A DNA stretch of 64,000 nt from Desmodus rotundus (lineage: Eukaryota > Chordata > Mammalia > Chiroptera > Phyllostomidae): NCBI RefSeq assembly GCF_022682495.2, contig NW_026527522.1:62001-126000 (forward strand), written 5' to 3'. The number at the start of each line of letters is the position of its first letter. Within the stretch, counting starts at the first letter, position 1. Under the pieces are notes generated by a model. The model searched no databases, was not told the origin of the DNA, and worked only from the letters and a program-made list of their open reading frames with translations. A program made the position numbers and the translations under genes. This document shows, piece by piece, positions 1 to 9,696 of this stretch.

Positions 1-508
1 TAAGAGTCTTTCTCGGCTCAAACTGCCCCACCCTGCCCCGAGGCGGTAAACTTGCACCGAGACGCTTCTACTCTCTAAAGTCTGGGCTGAACTTTGCGAG
101 AAGGGACCGTGTGCGATGCGACCTGGGTCCCACAGAGCTCGAACCCCCCCCTCCCCGTGAAGGGATCCGCGGCCTGTGGTCCTTGGTGTCCGCAAAAGGC
201 ATTCACCTGCGGAGAACCTGGGCCCAGGTGAGCGGGACCAGGCCCCGCGGCAGGAGCCTGGGGAGGCCACTGGAGCCATGGGGGCCAGGGCTGGGCATTT
301 TCCCGGGTGCTCTCTCGGGTCCCAGGCGCCCTCTCTCGCCCGGGGAGTGCCCACGCCGTCCCTTGACCCCCGCAGGACGCCTGCATCCCGCCATAAGCGG
401 CCCAACTCCTCCATGGAGCCGGGACACATGGGGCCGGGGTGCGAGCAACTGGCCTACGTGGCGGCCAACCCGCAGACCCCTCCGTCCCGTCCCCACCACT
501 GCGAAGAT

Positions 509-564
509 CCCCCTGTTCTTCCATCCGTAAAGGGGTCCCCCTTTACGGATGGAAGAACAGGGGG
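509..564. repeat. Perfect palindrome (27-bp arms, 2-nt loop), type copy
   Basis: Bases 509-535 are the exact reverse complement of 538-564, with TC (536-537) between them. The arm core reads GTTCTTCCATCCGTAAAGG. The same element lies at the same offset in all 27 complete units: 2447-2502, 4383-4438, 6324-6379, 8265-8320, 10205-10260, 12144-12199, 14088-14143, 16028-16083, 17970-18025, 19908-19964 (one extra loop C), 21853-21908, 23800-23855, 25746-25801, 27687-27742, 29627-29682, 31564-31619, 33500-33555, 35437-35492, 37378-37433, 39319-39374, 41258-41313, 43196-43251, 45139-45194, 47079-47134, 49020-49075 and 50964-51019. It is absent from subunit B and imperfect in the second array. The loop is too short for a microRNA precursor; cruciform extrusion is possible but is inference. 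Confidence 0.95.
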
Positions 565-620
565 GAGGCCCCCAGGAGATGGCTTTTGTCCGAGCCGCGG
601 CTGGGTGGTTTCGGGCCAGG

Positions 621-640
621 AGGCGGGGCCGCGCAGGCGC
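621..640 (+). promoter_or_regulatory. GC box next to an NRF1-like site in subunit A
   Basis: AGGCGGGGCC (621-630) matches an Sp1/KLF GC box and is followed directly by GCGCAGGCGC (631-640), one mismatch from the NRF1 palindrome GCGCATGCGC. The pair recurs at the same offset in every A subunit, but not in B, where the stretch has diverged. The second array has an exact NRF1 palindrome at the corresponding place. Such pairs are common in CpG-island promoters, but no TATA box, initiator or transcript is evident here, so promoter activity is only a possibility. Confidence 0.3.
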
Positions 641-904
641 AAGCAGGCCCCACCCCAAGAGCATCCCTCCGGGCAACGTGCCCCCCCACCCCTTGAGATA
701 TCAGGCCAGGTTCACAGGGTCCCTGGGCCGGTGTCAGAGTTAAGGGAAGCCCTCACTGCCACCCAGAGGACCGCGCGTTTTCCCGTGGACCACACTTCCC
801 AGCAGCTCTCCCACCCCCGCCGAGGCAGAGTGCCAGGGAAGAACTAGGGACCTGGGGCCGGGAAGAGGAGCCGGCCACGGCTCCGCGCCAGGTGGAGCGG
901 GTCC

Positions 905-927
905 GGGCGGGCGGGCGGGCGGGCGGG
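905..927 (+). other. G-quadruplex-prone GGG triplet run at the end of subunit A (type copy)
   Basis: Six GGG triplets are separated by single C residues, the classic pattern for a very stable G-quadruplex with one-base loops on the + strand. The run recurs at the equivalent place in the other units (for example 2843-2865) with the same number of triplets. The exceptions are unit 11 (about 20301-20327, disrupted by GGTGG), unit 12 (about 22250-22273, one extra G) and unit 27 (51359-51382, one extra G). It sits where subunit B has its poly-G tract. Confidence 0.8.
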
Positions 928-1082
928 ACCCTCGTCCACGGACCGGTTCTCCCGTGGGGAGTCTGGCCCTGTGCCCCGCCTGGGAGGCTAAGAGCCTTGC
1001 TTCGCCTGCAACGCCCCCACCCTGCCACAAGGCGGCAGACTTGGACCCAGCCGCTTCAACCCTCCAGTCTGTGCGGAACCAC

Positions 1083-1092
1083 CCAAAAATGG
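1083..1092. promoter_or_regulatory. CArG-box motif in subunit B (possible SRF site)
   Basis: CCAAAAATGG fits the CArG consensus CC(A/T)6GG exactly and is the only A/T-rich island in this part of the unit. It is kept in every B subunit except unit 12, where one A is missing (about 22429-22439), inside the indel-rich block. Subunit A and the second array lack it. A ten-base match could arise by chance once in the ancestral B and be copied with the array, so function is unproven. Confidence 0.25.
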
Positions 1093-1828
1093 AGTGTGAC
1101 CGCTGCGACCTCAGTCCCCCAGAGCTCGAAGCCCCACCTCTGTGAGGGAATCGGCGGCCTCCTGTCCTCGGCGTCCGCAAAAGGCATTCACCTGCGGTGA
1201 ACCTGGGCCTCGGGCGAGCAGGGCCAGGCCCCATGGTAGGAGCCCGGGGAGGCAATGGCAGCCTCTGCGGCCAGGCCTCGGGCTCTCCCCGGGGCTCTCT
1301 CGGGGCACGGGCACCCTCTCTCGCCTGGAGAGTGCCCACGCCGTCCCTTGAGCCCCGCGAGACACCTGCCTCCCGTGATAAGAGGCCCCCTGCCTCCGTG
1401 GAGCTTGGAACTCTGGGGCCGGGCTGCGGGTCACTGGGCTAAGTGGCTGGAAAGGCGCAGACCCCTCCGTCCCGACCGCCCAACTGCGAAGGACAGGGGG
1501 GAGGCCCCCAGGAGATGGCTTTTGTCAGAGCCGCGGCTGGCCGGTTTCGGGCCAAGACGCGGGACCCGGCAGGCTCAGGGCAGGCAGCCCCACCAGAAGC
1601 CTCCCTCGGGGCAACGGGCCCCACCCCGGACATATCAGGCCTGCTTCACAGGGTCCCTGGGGTCGTGTCCCGTGGAACTGGAAGCTCTCCCCGCCACCCA
1701 GAGGTCCGATCCTTTTCCCGTGGACCACACTTGCCAGCCCGTCTCCCACCCCGCCGGAGGCAGAGTGCCGGGGAAGAACTAGGGACCTGGGGCCGGGAAG
1801 AGGGGCCGGCCACGGTTCCGGGCCAGGC

Positions 1829-1863
1829 GGGGGGGGGGGGGGGGCGGGGGGCGGGGGGGGGGG
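1829..1863 (+). repeat. Length-variable poly-G tract at the end of subunit B (type copy)
   Basis: The tract is a run of 16 G, then C, six G, C, and 11 G, followed by CCCGGGC. The central six-G block is constant in clean units, while the outer runs vary, which gives most of the unit-length difference. Total tract length runs from 33 bp (units 2 and 17) to 43 bp (unit 13). All tracts have G on the + strand. Such runs slip in replication and sequencing, so the exact lengths are uncertain. Confidence 0.9.
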
Positions 1864-1938
1864 CCCGGGCAGGCCGGACCCACGCCCAGGGACCGGGTCT
1901 CGCGGGGGGGTCTTGGGCCTGAGACCTGCCTGGGGGGC

Positions 1939-3874
1939 TAAGAGTCTTTCTCGGCTCAAACGGCCCCACCCTGCCCCGAGGCGGTAAACTTGCACCGAGA
2001 CGCTTCTACTCTCTAAAGTCTGGGCTGAACTTTGCGAGAAGGGACCGTGTGCGATGCGACCTGGGTCCCACAGAGCTCGAACCCCCCCCTCCCCGTGAAG
2101 GGATCCGCGGCCTGTGGTCCTTGGTGTCCGCAAAAGGCATTCACCTGCGGAGAACCTGGGCCCAGGTGAGCGGGACCAGGCCCCGCGGCAGGAGCCTGGG
2201 GAGGCCACTGGAGCCATGGGGGCCAGGGCTGGGCATTTTCCCGGGTGCTCTCTCGGGTCCCAGGCGCCCTCTCTCGCCCGGGGAGTGCCCACGCCGTCCC
2301 TTGACCCCCGCAGGACGCCTGCATCCCGCCATAAGCGGCCCAACTCCTCCATGGAGCCGGGACACATGGGGCCGGGGTGCGAGCAACTGGCCTACGTGGC
2401 GGCAAACCCGCAGACCCCTCCGTCCCGTCCCCACCACTGCGAAGATCCCCCTGTTCTTCCATCCGTAAAGGGGTCCCCCTTTACGGATGGAAGAACAGGG
2501 GGGAGGCCCCCAGGAGATGGCTTTTGTCCGAGCCGCGGCTGGGTGGTTTCGGGCCAGGAGGCGGGGCCGCGCAGGCGCAAGCAGGCCCCACCCCAAGAGC
2601 ATCCCTCCGGGCAACGTGCCCCCCCACCCCTTGAGATATCAGGCCAGGTTCACAGGGTCCCTGGGCCGGTGTCAGAGTTAAGGGAAGCCCTCACTGCCAC
2701 CCAGAGGACCGCGCGTTTTCCCGTGGACCACACTTCCCAGCAGCTCTCCCACCCCCGCCGAGGCAGAGTGCCAGGGAAGAACTAGGGACCTGGGGCCTGG
2801 AAGAGGAGCCGGCCACGGCTCCGCGCCAGGTGGAGCGGGTCCGGGCGGGCGGGCGGGCGGGCGGGACCCTCGTCCACGGACCGGTTCTCCCGTGGGGAGT
2901 CTGGCCCTGTGCCCCGCCTGGGAGGCTAAGAGCCTTGCTTCGCCTGCAACGCCCCCACCCTGCCACAAGGCGGCAGACTTGGACCCAGCCGCTTCAACCC
3001 TCCAGTCTGTGCGGAACCACCCAAAAATGGAGTGTGACCGCTGCGACCTCAGTCCCCCAGAGCTCGAAGCCCCACCTCTGTGAGGGAATCGGCGGCCTCC
3101 TGTCCTCGGCGTCCGCAAAAGGCATTCACCTGCGGTGAACCTGGGCCTCGGGCGAGCAGGGCCAGGCCCCATGGTAGGAGCCCGGGGAGGCAATGGCAGC
3201 CTCTGCGGCCAGGCCTCGGGCTCTCCCCGGGGCTCTCTCGGGGCACGGGCACCCTCTCTCGCCTGGAGAGTGCCCACGCCGTCCCTTGAGCCCCGCGAGA
3301 CACCTGCCTCCCGTGATAAGAGGCCCCCTGCCTCCGTGGAGCTTGGAACTCTGGGGCCGGGCTGCGGGTCACTGGGCTAAGTGGCTGGAAAGGCGCAGAC
3401 CCCTCCGTCCCGACCGCCCAACTGCGAAGGACAGGGGGGAGGCCCCCAGGAGATGGCTTTTGTCAGAGCCGCGGCTGGCCGGTTTCGGGCCAAGACGCGG
3501 GACCCGGCAGGCTCAGGGCAGGCAGCCCCACCAGAAGCCTCCCTCGGGGCAACGGGCCCCACCCCGGACTTATCAGGCCTGCTTCACAGGGTCCCTGGGG
3601 TCGTGTCCCGTGGAACTGGAAGCTCTCCCCGCCACCCAGAGGTCCGATCCTTTTCCCGTGGACCACACTTGCCAGCCCGTCTCCCACCCCGCCGGAGGCA
3701 GAGTGCCGGGGAAGAACTAGGGACCTGGGGCCGGGAAGAGGGGCCGGCCACGGTTCCGGGCCAGGCGGGGGGGGGGGGGGGCGGGGGGCGGGGGGGGGGC
3801 CCGGGCAGCCCGGACCCACGCCCAGGGACCGGGTCTCGCGGGGGGGTCTTGGGCCTGAGACCTGCCTGGGGGGC
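1939..3874 (+). repeat. Macrosatellite unit 2
   Basis: 1936 bp. It carries five diagnostic variants: 24G, 466A, 860T, 1632T and 1873C. The same five occur together only in unit 18. Poly-G tract 3767-3799, equal shortest with unit 17. Confidence 0.95.
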
Positions 3875-5815
3875 TAAGAGTCTTTCTCGGCTCAAACTGC
3901 CCCACCCTGCCCCGAGGCGGTAAACTTGCACCGAGACGCTTCTACTCTCTAAAGTCTGGGCTGAACTTTGCGAGAAGGGACCGTGTGCGATGCGACCTGG
4001 GTCCCACAGAGCTCGAACCCCCCCCTCCCCGTGAAGGGATCCGCGGCCTGTGGTCCTTGGTGTCCGCAAAAGGCATTCACCTGCGGAGAACCTGGGCCCA
4101 GGTGAGCGGGACCAGGCCCCGCGGCAGGAGCCTGGGGAGGCCACTGGAGCCATGGGGGCCAGGGCTGGGCATTTTCCCGGGTGCTCTCTCGGGTCCCAGG
4201 CGCCCTCTCTCGCCCGGGGAGTGCCCACGCCGTCCCTTGACCCCCGCAGGACGCCTGCATCCCGCCATAAGCGGCCCAACTCCTCCATGGAGCCGGGACA
4301 CATGGGGCCGGGGTGCGAGCAACTGGCCTACGTGGCGGCCAACCCGCAGACCCCTCCGTCCTGTCCCCACCACTGCGAAGATCCCCCTGTTCTTCCATCC
4401 GTAAAGGGGTCCCCCTTTACGGATGGAAGAACAGGGGGGAGGCCCCCAGGAGATGGCTTTTGTCCGAGCCGCGGCTGGGTGGTTTCGGGCCAGGAGGCGG
4501 GGCCGCGCAGGCGCAAGCAGGCCCCACCCCAAGAGCATCCCTCCGGGCAACGTGCCCCCCCACCCCTTGAGATATCAGGCCAGGTTCACAGGGTCCCTGG
4601 GCCGGTGTCAGAGTTAAGGGAAGCCCTCACTGCCACCCAGAGGACCGCGCGTTTTCCCGTGGACCACACTTCCCAGCAGCTCTCCCACCCCCGCCGAGGC
4701 AGAGTGCCAGGGAAGAACTAGGGACCTGGGGCCGGGAAGAGGAGCCGGCCACGGCTCCGCGCCAGGTGGAGCGGGTCCGGGCGGGCGGGCGGGCGGGCGG
4801 GACCCTCGTCCACGGACCGGTTCTCCCGTGGGGAGTCTGGCCCTGTGCCCCGCCTGGGAGGCTAAGAGCCTTGCTTCGCCTGCAACGCCCCCACCCTGCC
4901 ACAAGGCGGCAGACTTGGACCCAGCCGCTTCAACCCTCCAGTCTGTGCGGAACCACCCAAAAATGGAGTGTGACCGCTGCGACCTCAGTCCCCCAGAGCT
5001 CGAAGCCCCACCTCTGTGAGGGAATCGGCGGCCTCCTGTCCTCGGCGTCCGCAAAAGGCATTCACCTGCGGTGAACCTGGGCCTCGGGCGAGCAGGGCCA
5101 GGCCCCATGGTAGGAGCCCGGGGAGGCAATGGCAGCCTCTGCGGCCAGGCCTCGGGCTCTCCCCGGGGCTCTCTCGGGGCACGGGCACCCTCTCTCGCCT
5201 GGAGAGTGCCCACGCCGTCCCTTGAGCCCCGCGAGACACCTGCCTCCCGTGATAAGAGGCCCCCTGCCTCCGTGGAGCTTGGAACTCTGGGGCCGGGCTG
5301 CGGGTCACTGGGCTAAGTGGCTGGAAAGGCGCAGACCCCTCCGTCCCGACCGCCCAACTGCGAAGGACAGGGGGGAGGCCCCCAGGAGATGGCTTTTGTC
5401 AGAGCCGCGGCTGGCCGGTTTCGGGCCAAGACGCGGGACCCGGCAGGCTCAGGGCAGGCAGCCCCACCAGAAGCCTCCCTCGGGGCAACGGGCCCCACCC
5501 CGGACATATCAGGCCTGCTTCACAGGGTCCCTGGGGTCGTGTCCCGTGGAACTGGAAGCTCTCCCCGCCACCCAGAGGTCCGATCCTTTTCCCGTGGACC
5601 ACACTTGCCAGCCCGTCTCCCACCCCGCCGGAGGCAGAGTGCCGGGGAAGAACTAGGGACCTGGGGCCGGGAAGAGGGGCCGGCCACGGTTCCGGGCCAG
5701 GCGGGGGGGGGGGGGGGGGGCGGGGGGCGGGGGGGGGGGGCCCGGGCAGGCCGGACCCACGCCCAGGGACCGGGTCTCGCGGGGGGGTCTTGGGCCTGAG
5801 ACCTGCCTGGGGGGC
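3875..5815 (+). repeat. Macrosatellite unit 3
   Basis: 1941 bp. It carries 488T (GTCCTGTCC), shared only with unit 19. Poly-G tract 5703-5740. Confidence 0.95.
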
Positions 5816-7756
5816 TAAGAGTCTTTCTCGGCTCAAACGGCCCCACCCTGCCCCGAGGCGGTAAACTTGCACCGAGACGCTTCTACTCTCTAAAGTCTGG
5901 GCTGAACTTTGCGAGAAGGGACCGTGTGCGATGCGACCTGGGTCCCACAGAGCTCGAACCCCCCCCTCCCCGTGAAGGGATCCGCGGCCTGTGGTCCTTG
6001 GTGTCCGCAAAAGGCATTCACCTGCGGAGAACCTGGGCCCAGGTGAGCGGGACCAGGCCCCGCGGCAGGAGCCTGGGGAGGCCACTGGAGCCATGGGGGC
6101 CAGGGCTGGGCATTTTCCCGGGTGCTCTCTCGGGTCCCAGGCGCCCTCTCTCGCCCGGGGAGTGCCCACGCCGTCCCTTGACCCCCGCAGGACGCCTGCA
6201 TCCCGCCATAAGCGGCCCAACTCCTCCATGGAGCCGGGACACATGGGGCCGGGGTGCGAGCAACTGGCCTACGTGGCGGCAAACCCGCAGACCCCTCCGT
6301 CCCGTCCCCACCACTGCGAAGATCCCCCTGTTCTTCCATCCGTAAAGGGGTCCCCCTTTACGGATGGAAGAACAGGGGGGAGGCCCCCAGGAGATGGCTT
6401 TTGTCCGAGCCGCGGCTGGGTGGTTTCGGGCCAGGAGGCGGGGCCGCGCAGGCGCAAGCAGGCCCCACCCCAAGAGCATCCCTCCGGGCAACGTGCCCCC
6501 CCACCCCTTGAGATATCAGGCCAGGTTCACAGGGTCCCTGGGCCGGTGTCAGAGTTAAGGGAAGCCCTCACTGCCACCCAGAGGACCGCGCGTTTTCCCG
6601 TGGACCACACATCCCAGCAGCTCTCCCACCCCCGCCGAGGCAGAGTGCCAGGGAAGAACTAGGGACCTGGGGCCGGGAAGAGGAGCCGGCCACGGCTCCG
6701 CGCCAGGTGGAGCGGGTCCGGGCGGGCGGGCGGGCGGGCGGGACCCTCGTCCACGGACCGGTTCTCCCGTGGGGAGTCTGGCCCTGTGCCCCGCCTGGGA
6801 GGCTAAGAGCCTTGCTTCGCCTGCAACGCCCCCACCCTGCCACAAGGCGGCAGACTTGGACCCAGCCGCTTCAACCCTCCAGTCTGTGCGGAACCACCCA
6901 AAAATGGAGTGTGACCGCTGCGACCTCAGTCCCCCAGAGCTCGAAGCCCCACCTCTGTGAGGGAATCGGCGGCCTCCTGTCCTCGGCGTCCGCAAAAGGC
7001 ATTCACCTGCGGTGAACCTGGGCCTCGGGCGAGCAGGGCCAGGCCCCATGGTAGGAGCCCGGGGAGGCAATGGCAGCCTCTGCGGCCAGGCCTCGGGCTC
7101 TCCCCGGGGCTCTCTCGGGGCACGGGCACCCTCTCTCGCCTGGAGAGTGCCCACGCCGTCCCTTGAGCCCCGCGAGACACCTGCCTCCCGTGATAAGAGG
7201 CCCCCTGCCTCCGTGGAGCTTGGAACTCTGGGGCCGGGCTGCGGGTCACTGGGCAAAGTGGCTGGAAAGGCGCAGACCCCTCCGTCCCGACCGCCCAACT
7301 GCGAAGGACAGGGGGGAGGCCCCCAGGAGATGGCTTTTGTCAGAGCCGCGGCTGGCCGGTTTCGGGCCAAGACGCGGGACCCGGCAGGCTCAGGGCAGGC
7401 AGCCCCACCAGAAGCCTCCCTCGGGGCAACGGGCCCCACCCCGGACATATCAGGCCTGCTTCACAGGGTCCCTGGGGTCGTGTCCCGTGGAACTGGAAGC
7501 TCTCCCCGCCACCCAGAGGTCCGATCCTTTTCCCGTGGACCACACTTGCCAGCCCGTCTCCCACCCCGCCGGAGGCAGAGTGCCGGGGAAGAACTAGGGA
7601 CCTGGGGCCGGGAAGAGGGGCCGGCCACGGTTCCGGGCCAGGCGGGGGGGGGGGGGGGGGCGGGGGGCGGGGGGGGGGGGGCCCGGGCAGGCCGGACCCA
7701 CGCCCAGGGACCGGGTCTCGCGGGGGGGTCTTGGGCCTGAGACCTGCCTGGGGGGC
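5816..7756 (+). repeat. Macrosatellite unit 4
   Basis: 1941 bp. It carries 24G, 466A, 796A (CACACATCC) and 1440A (GGGCAAAGTGG). The 796A variant is shared only with unit 20, and the full set matches unit 20. The 1440A change removes a TAA and joins two open frames, which lengthens them without indicating a gene. Poly-G tract 7644-7681. Confidence 0.95.
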
Positions 7757-9696
7757 TAAGAGTCTTTCTCGGCTCAAACTGCCCCACCCTGCCCCGAGGC
7801 GGTAAACTTGCACCGAGACGCTTCTACTCTCTAAAGTCTGGGCTGAACTTTGCGAGAAGGGACCGTGTGCGATGCGACCTGGGTCCCACAGAGCTCGAAC
7901 CCCCCCCTCCCCGTGAAGGGATCCGCGGCCTGTGGTCCTTGGTGTCCGCAAAAGGCATTCACCTGCGGAGAACCTGGGCCCAGGTGAGCGGGACCAGGCC
8001 CCGCGGCAGGAGCCTGGGGAGGCCACTGGAGCCATGGGGGCCAGGGCTGGGCATTTTCCCGGGTGCTCTCTCGGGTCCCAGGCGCCCTCTCTCGCCCGGG
8101 GAGTGCCCACGCCGTCCCTTGACCCCCGCAGGACGCCTGCATCCCGCCATAAGCGGCCCAACTCCTCCATGGAGCCGGGACACATGGGGCCGGGGTGCGA
8201 GCAACTGGCCTACGTGGCGGCCAACCCGCAGACCCCTCCGTCCCGTCCCCACCACTGCGAAGATCCCCCTGTTCTTCCATCCGTAAAGGGGTCCCCCTTT
8301 ACGGATGGAAGAACAGGGGGGAGGCCCCCAGGAGATGGCTTTTGTCCGAGCCGCGGCTGGGTGGTTTCGGGCCAGGAGGCGGGGCCGCGCAGGCGCAAGC
8401 AGGCCCCACCCCAAGAGCATCCCTCCGGGCAACGTGCCCCCCCACCCCTTGAGATATCAGGCCAGGTTCACAGGGTCCCTGGGCCGGTGTCAGAGTTAAG
8501 GGAAGCCCTCACTGCCACCCAGAGGACCGCGCGTTTTCCCGTGGACCACACTTCCCAGCAGCTCTCCCACCCCCGCCGAGGCAGAGTGCCAGGGAAGAAC
8601 TAGGGACCTGGGGCCGGGAAGAGGAGCCGGCCACGGCTCCGCGCCAGGTGGAGCGGGTCCGGGCGGGCGGGCGGGCGGGCGGGACCCTCGTCCACGGACC
8701 GGTTCTCCCGTGGGGAGTCTGGCCCTGTGCCCCGCCTGGGAGGCTAAGAGCCTTGCTTCGCCTGCAACGCCCCCACCCTGCCACAAGGCGGCAGACTTGG
8801 ACCCAGCCGCTTCAACCCTCCAGTCTGTGCGGAACCACCCAAAAATGGAGTGTGACCGCTGCGACCTCAGTCCCCCAGAGCTCGAAGCCCCACCTCTGTG
8901 AGGGAATCGGCGGCCTCCTGTCCTCGGCGTCCGCAAAAGGCATTCACCTGCGGTGAACCTGGGCCTCGGGCGAGCAGGGCCAGGCCCCATGGTAGGAGCC
9001 CGGGGAGGCAATGGCAGCCTCTGCGGCCAGGCCTCGGGCTCTCCCCGGGGCTCTCTCGGGGCACGGGCACCCTCTCTCGCCTGGAGAGTGCCCACGCCGT
9101 CCCTTGAGCCCCGCGAGACACCTGCCTCCCGTGATAAGAGGCCCCCTGCCTCCGTGGAGCTTGGAACTCTGGGGCCGGGCTGCGGGTCACTGGGCTAAGT
9201 GGCTGGAAAGGCGCAGACCCCTCCGTCCCGACCGCCCAACTGCGAAGGACAGGGGGGAGGCCCCCAGGAGATGGCTTTTGTCAGAGCCGCGGCTGGCCGG
9301 TTTCGGGCCAAGACGCGGGACCCGGCAGGCTCAGGGCAGGCAGCCCCACCAGAAGCCTCCCTCGGGGCAACGGGCCCCACCCCGGACATATCAGGCCTGC
9401 TTCACAGGGTCCCTGGGGTCGTGTCCCGTGGAACTGGAAGCTCTCCCCGCCACCCAGAGGTCCGATCCTTTTCCCGTGGACCACACTTGCCAGCCCGTCT
9501 CCCACCCCGCCGGAGGCAGAGTGCCGGGGAAGAACTAGGGACCTGGGGCCGGGAAGAGGGGCCGGCCACGGTTCCGGGCCAGGCGGGGGGGGGGGGGGGG
9601 GGCGGGGGGCGGGGGGGGGGGCCCGGGCAGGCCGGACCCACGCCCAGGGACCGGGTCTCGCGGGGGGGTCTTGGGCCTGAGACCTGCCTGGGGGGC
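7757..9696 (+). repeat. Macrosatellite unit 5
   Basis: 1940 bp with the common base at every diagnostic position. Poly-G tract 9585-9621. Its counterpart in the long-range duplication is unit 21, one base shorter. Confidence 0.95.

Larger units (their letters stand above)
1..988 (+). repeat. Subunit A of the macrosatellite dimer (type copy, unit 1)
   Basis: This is the first half of the 1.94-kb unit. It aligns by eye with the second half (989-1938) along its whole length: both start TAAGAG, share the GAGCTCGAA block, the GCAAAAGGCATTCACCTGCG block, the GGCCCCCAGGAGATGGCTTT block, and the GAAGAACTAGGGACCTGGGG block. It differs by carrying a perfect palindrome at 509-564, a GC-box/NRF1-like cluster at 621-640, and a run of GGG triplets near its 3' end. 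The unit is therefore an old dimer whose halves have diverged, while the dimers have been homogenised against each other. Confidence 0.9.
1..1938 (+). repeat. Macrosatellite unit 1
   Basis: 1938 bp, used as the numbering reference. The window opens exactly at the unit start, so the array probably extends to the left. It has the common base at every diagnostic position. Palindrome 509-564, poly-G tract 1829-1863. Confidence 0.95.
989..1938 (+). repeat. Subunit B of the macrosatellite dimer (type copy, unit 1)
   Basis: This is the second half of the unit and is homologous to subunit A but about 40 bp shorter. The main length difference is loss of the palindrome: where A has the hairpin, B reads GCGAAGGACAGGGG. 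B alone has a CCAAAAATGG motif at 1083-1092 and ends in a poly-G tract at 1829-1863, in the place where A has GGG triplets separated by C. B copies recur in every unit of the array. Confidence 0.9.

Noticed and set aside
509..564. Intrinsic terminator, microRNA precursor or integron attachment site
   Set aside because: There is no following T run, the loop is only two bases, and there is no integrase or other bacterial context. The hairpin is better described as a palindrome within a satellite.
176..847. A 223-codon open frame on the + strand, repeated with the same sequence in most units
   Set aside because: It lies in DNA where stop codons are rare in all six frames, and overlapping frames of similar length exist on both strands. 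The protein is low-complexity Pro/Arg/Gly with no known domain. Repetition of the frame only reflects near-identity of the units.
7340..8185. Frames of about 280 codons on the - strand running through the poly-G tract
   Set aside because: Tract length changes by one or two bases between units, so the frame on either side of the tract is joined differently from unit to unit. A functional protein would not tolerate this.
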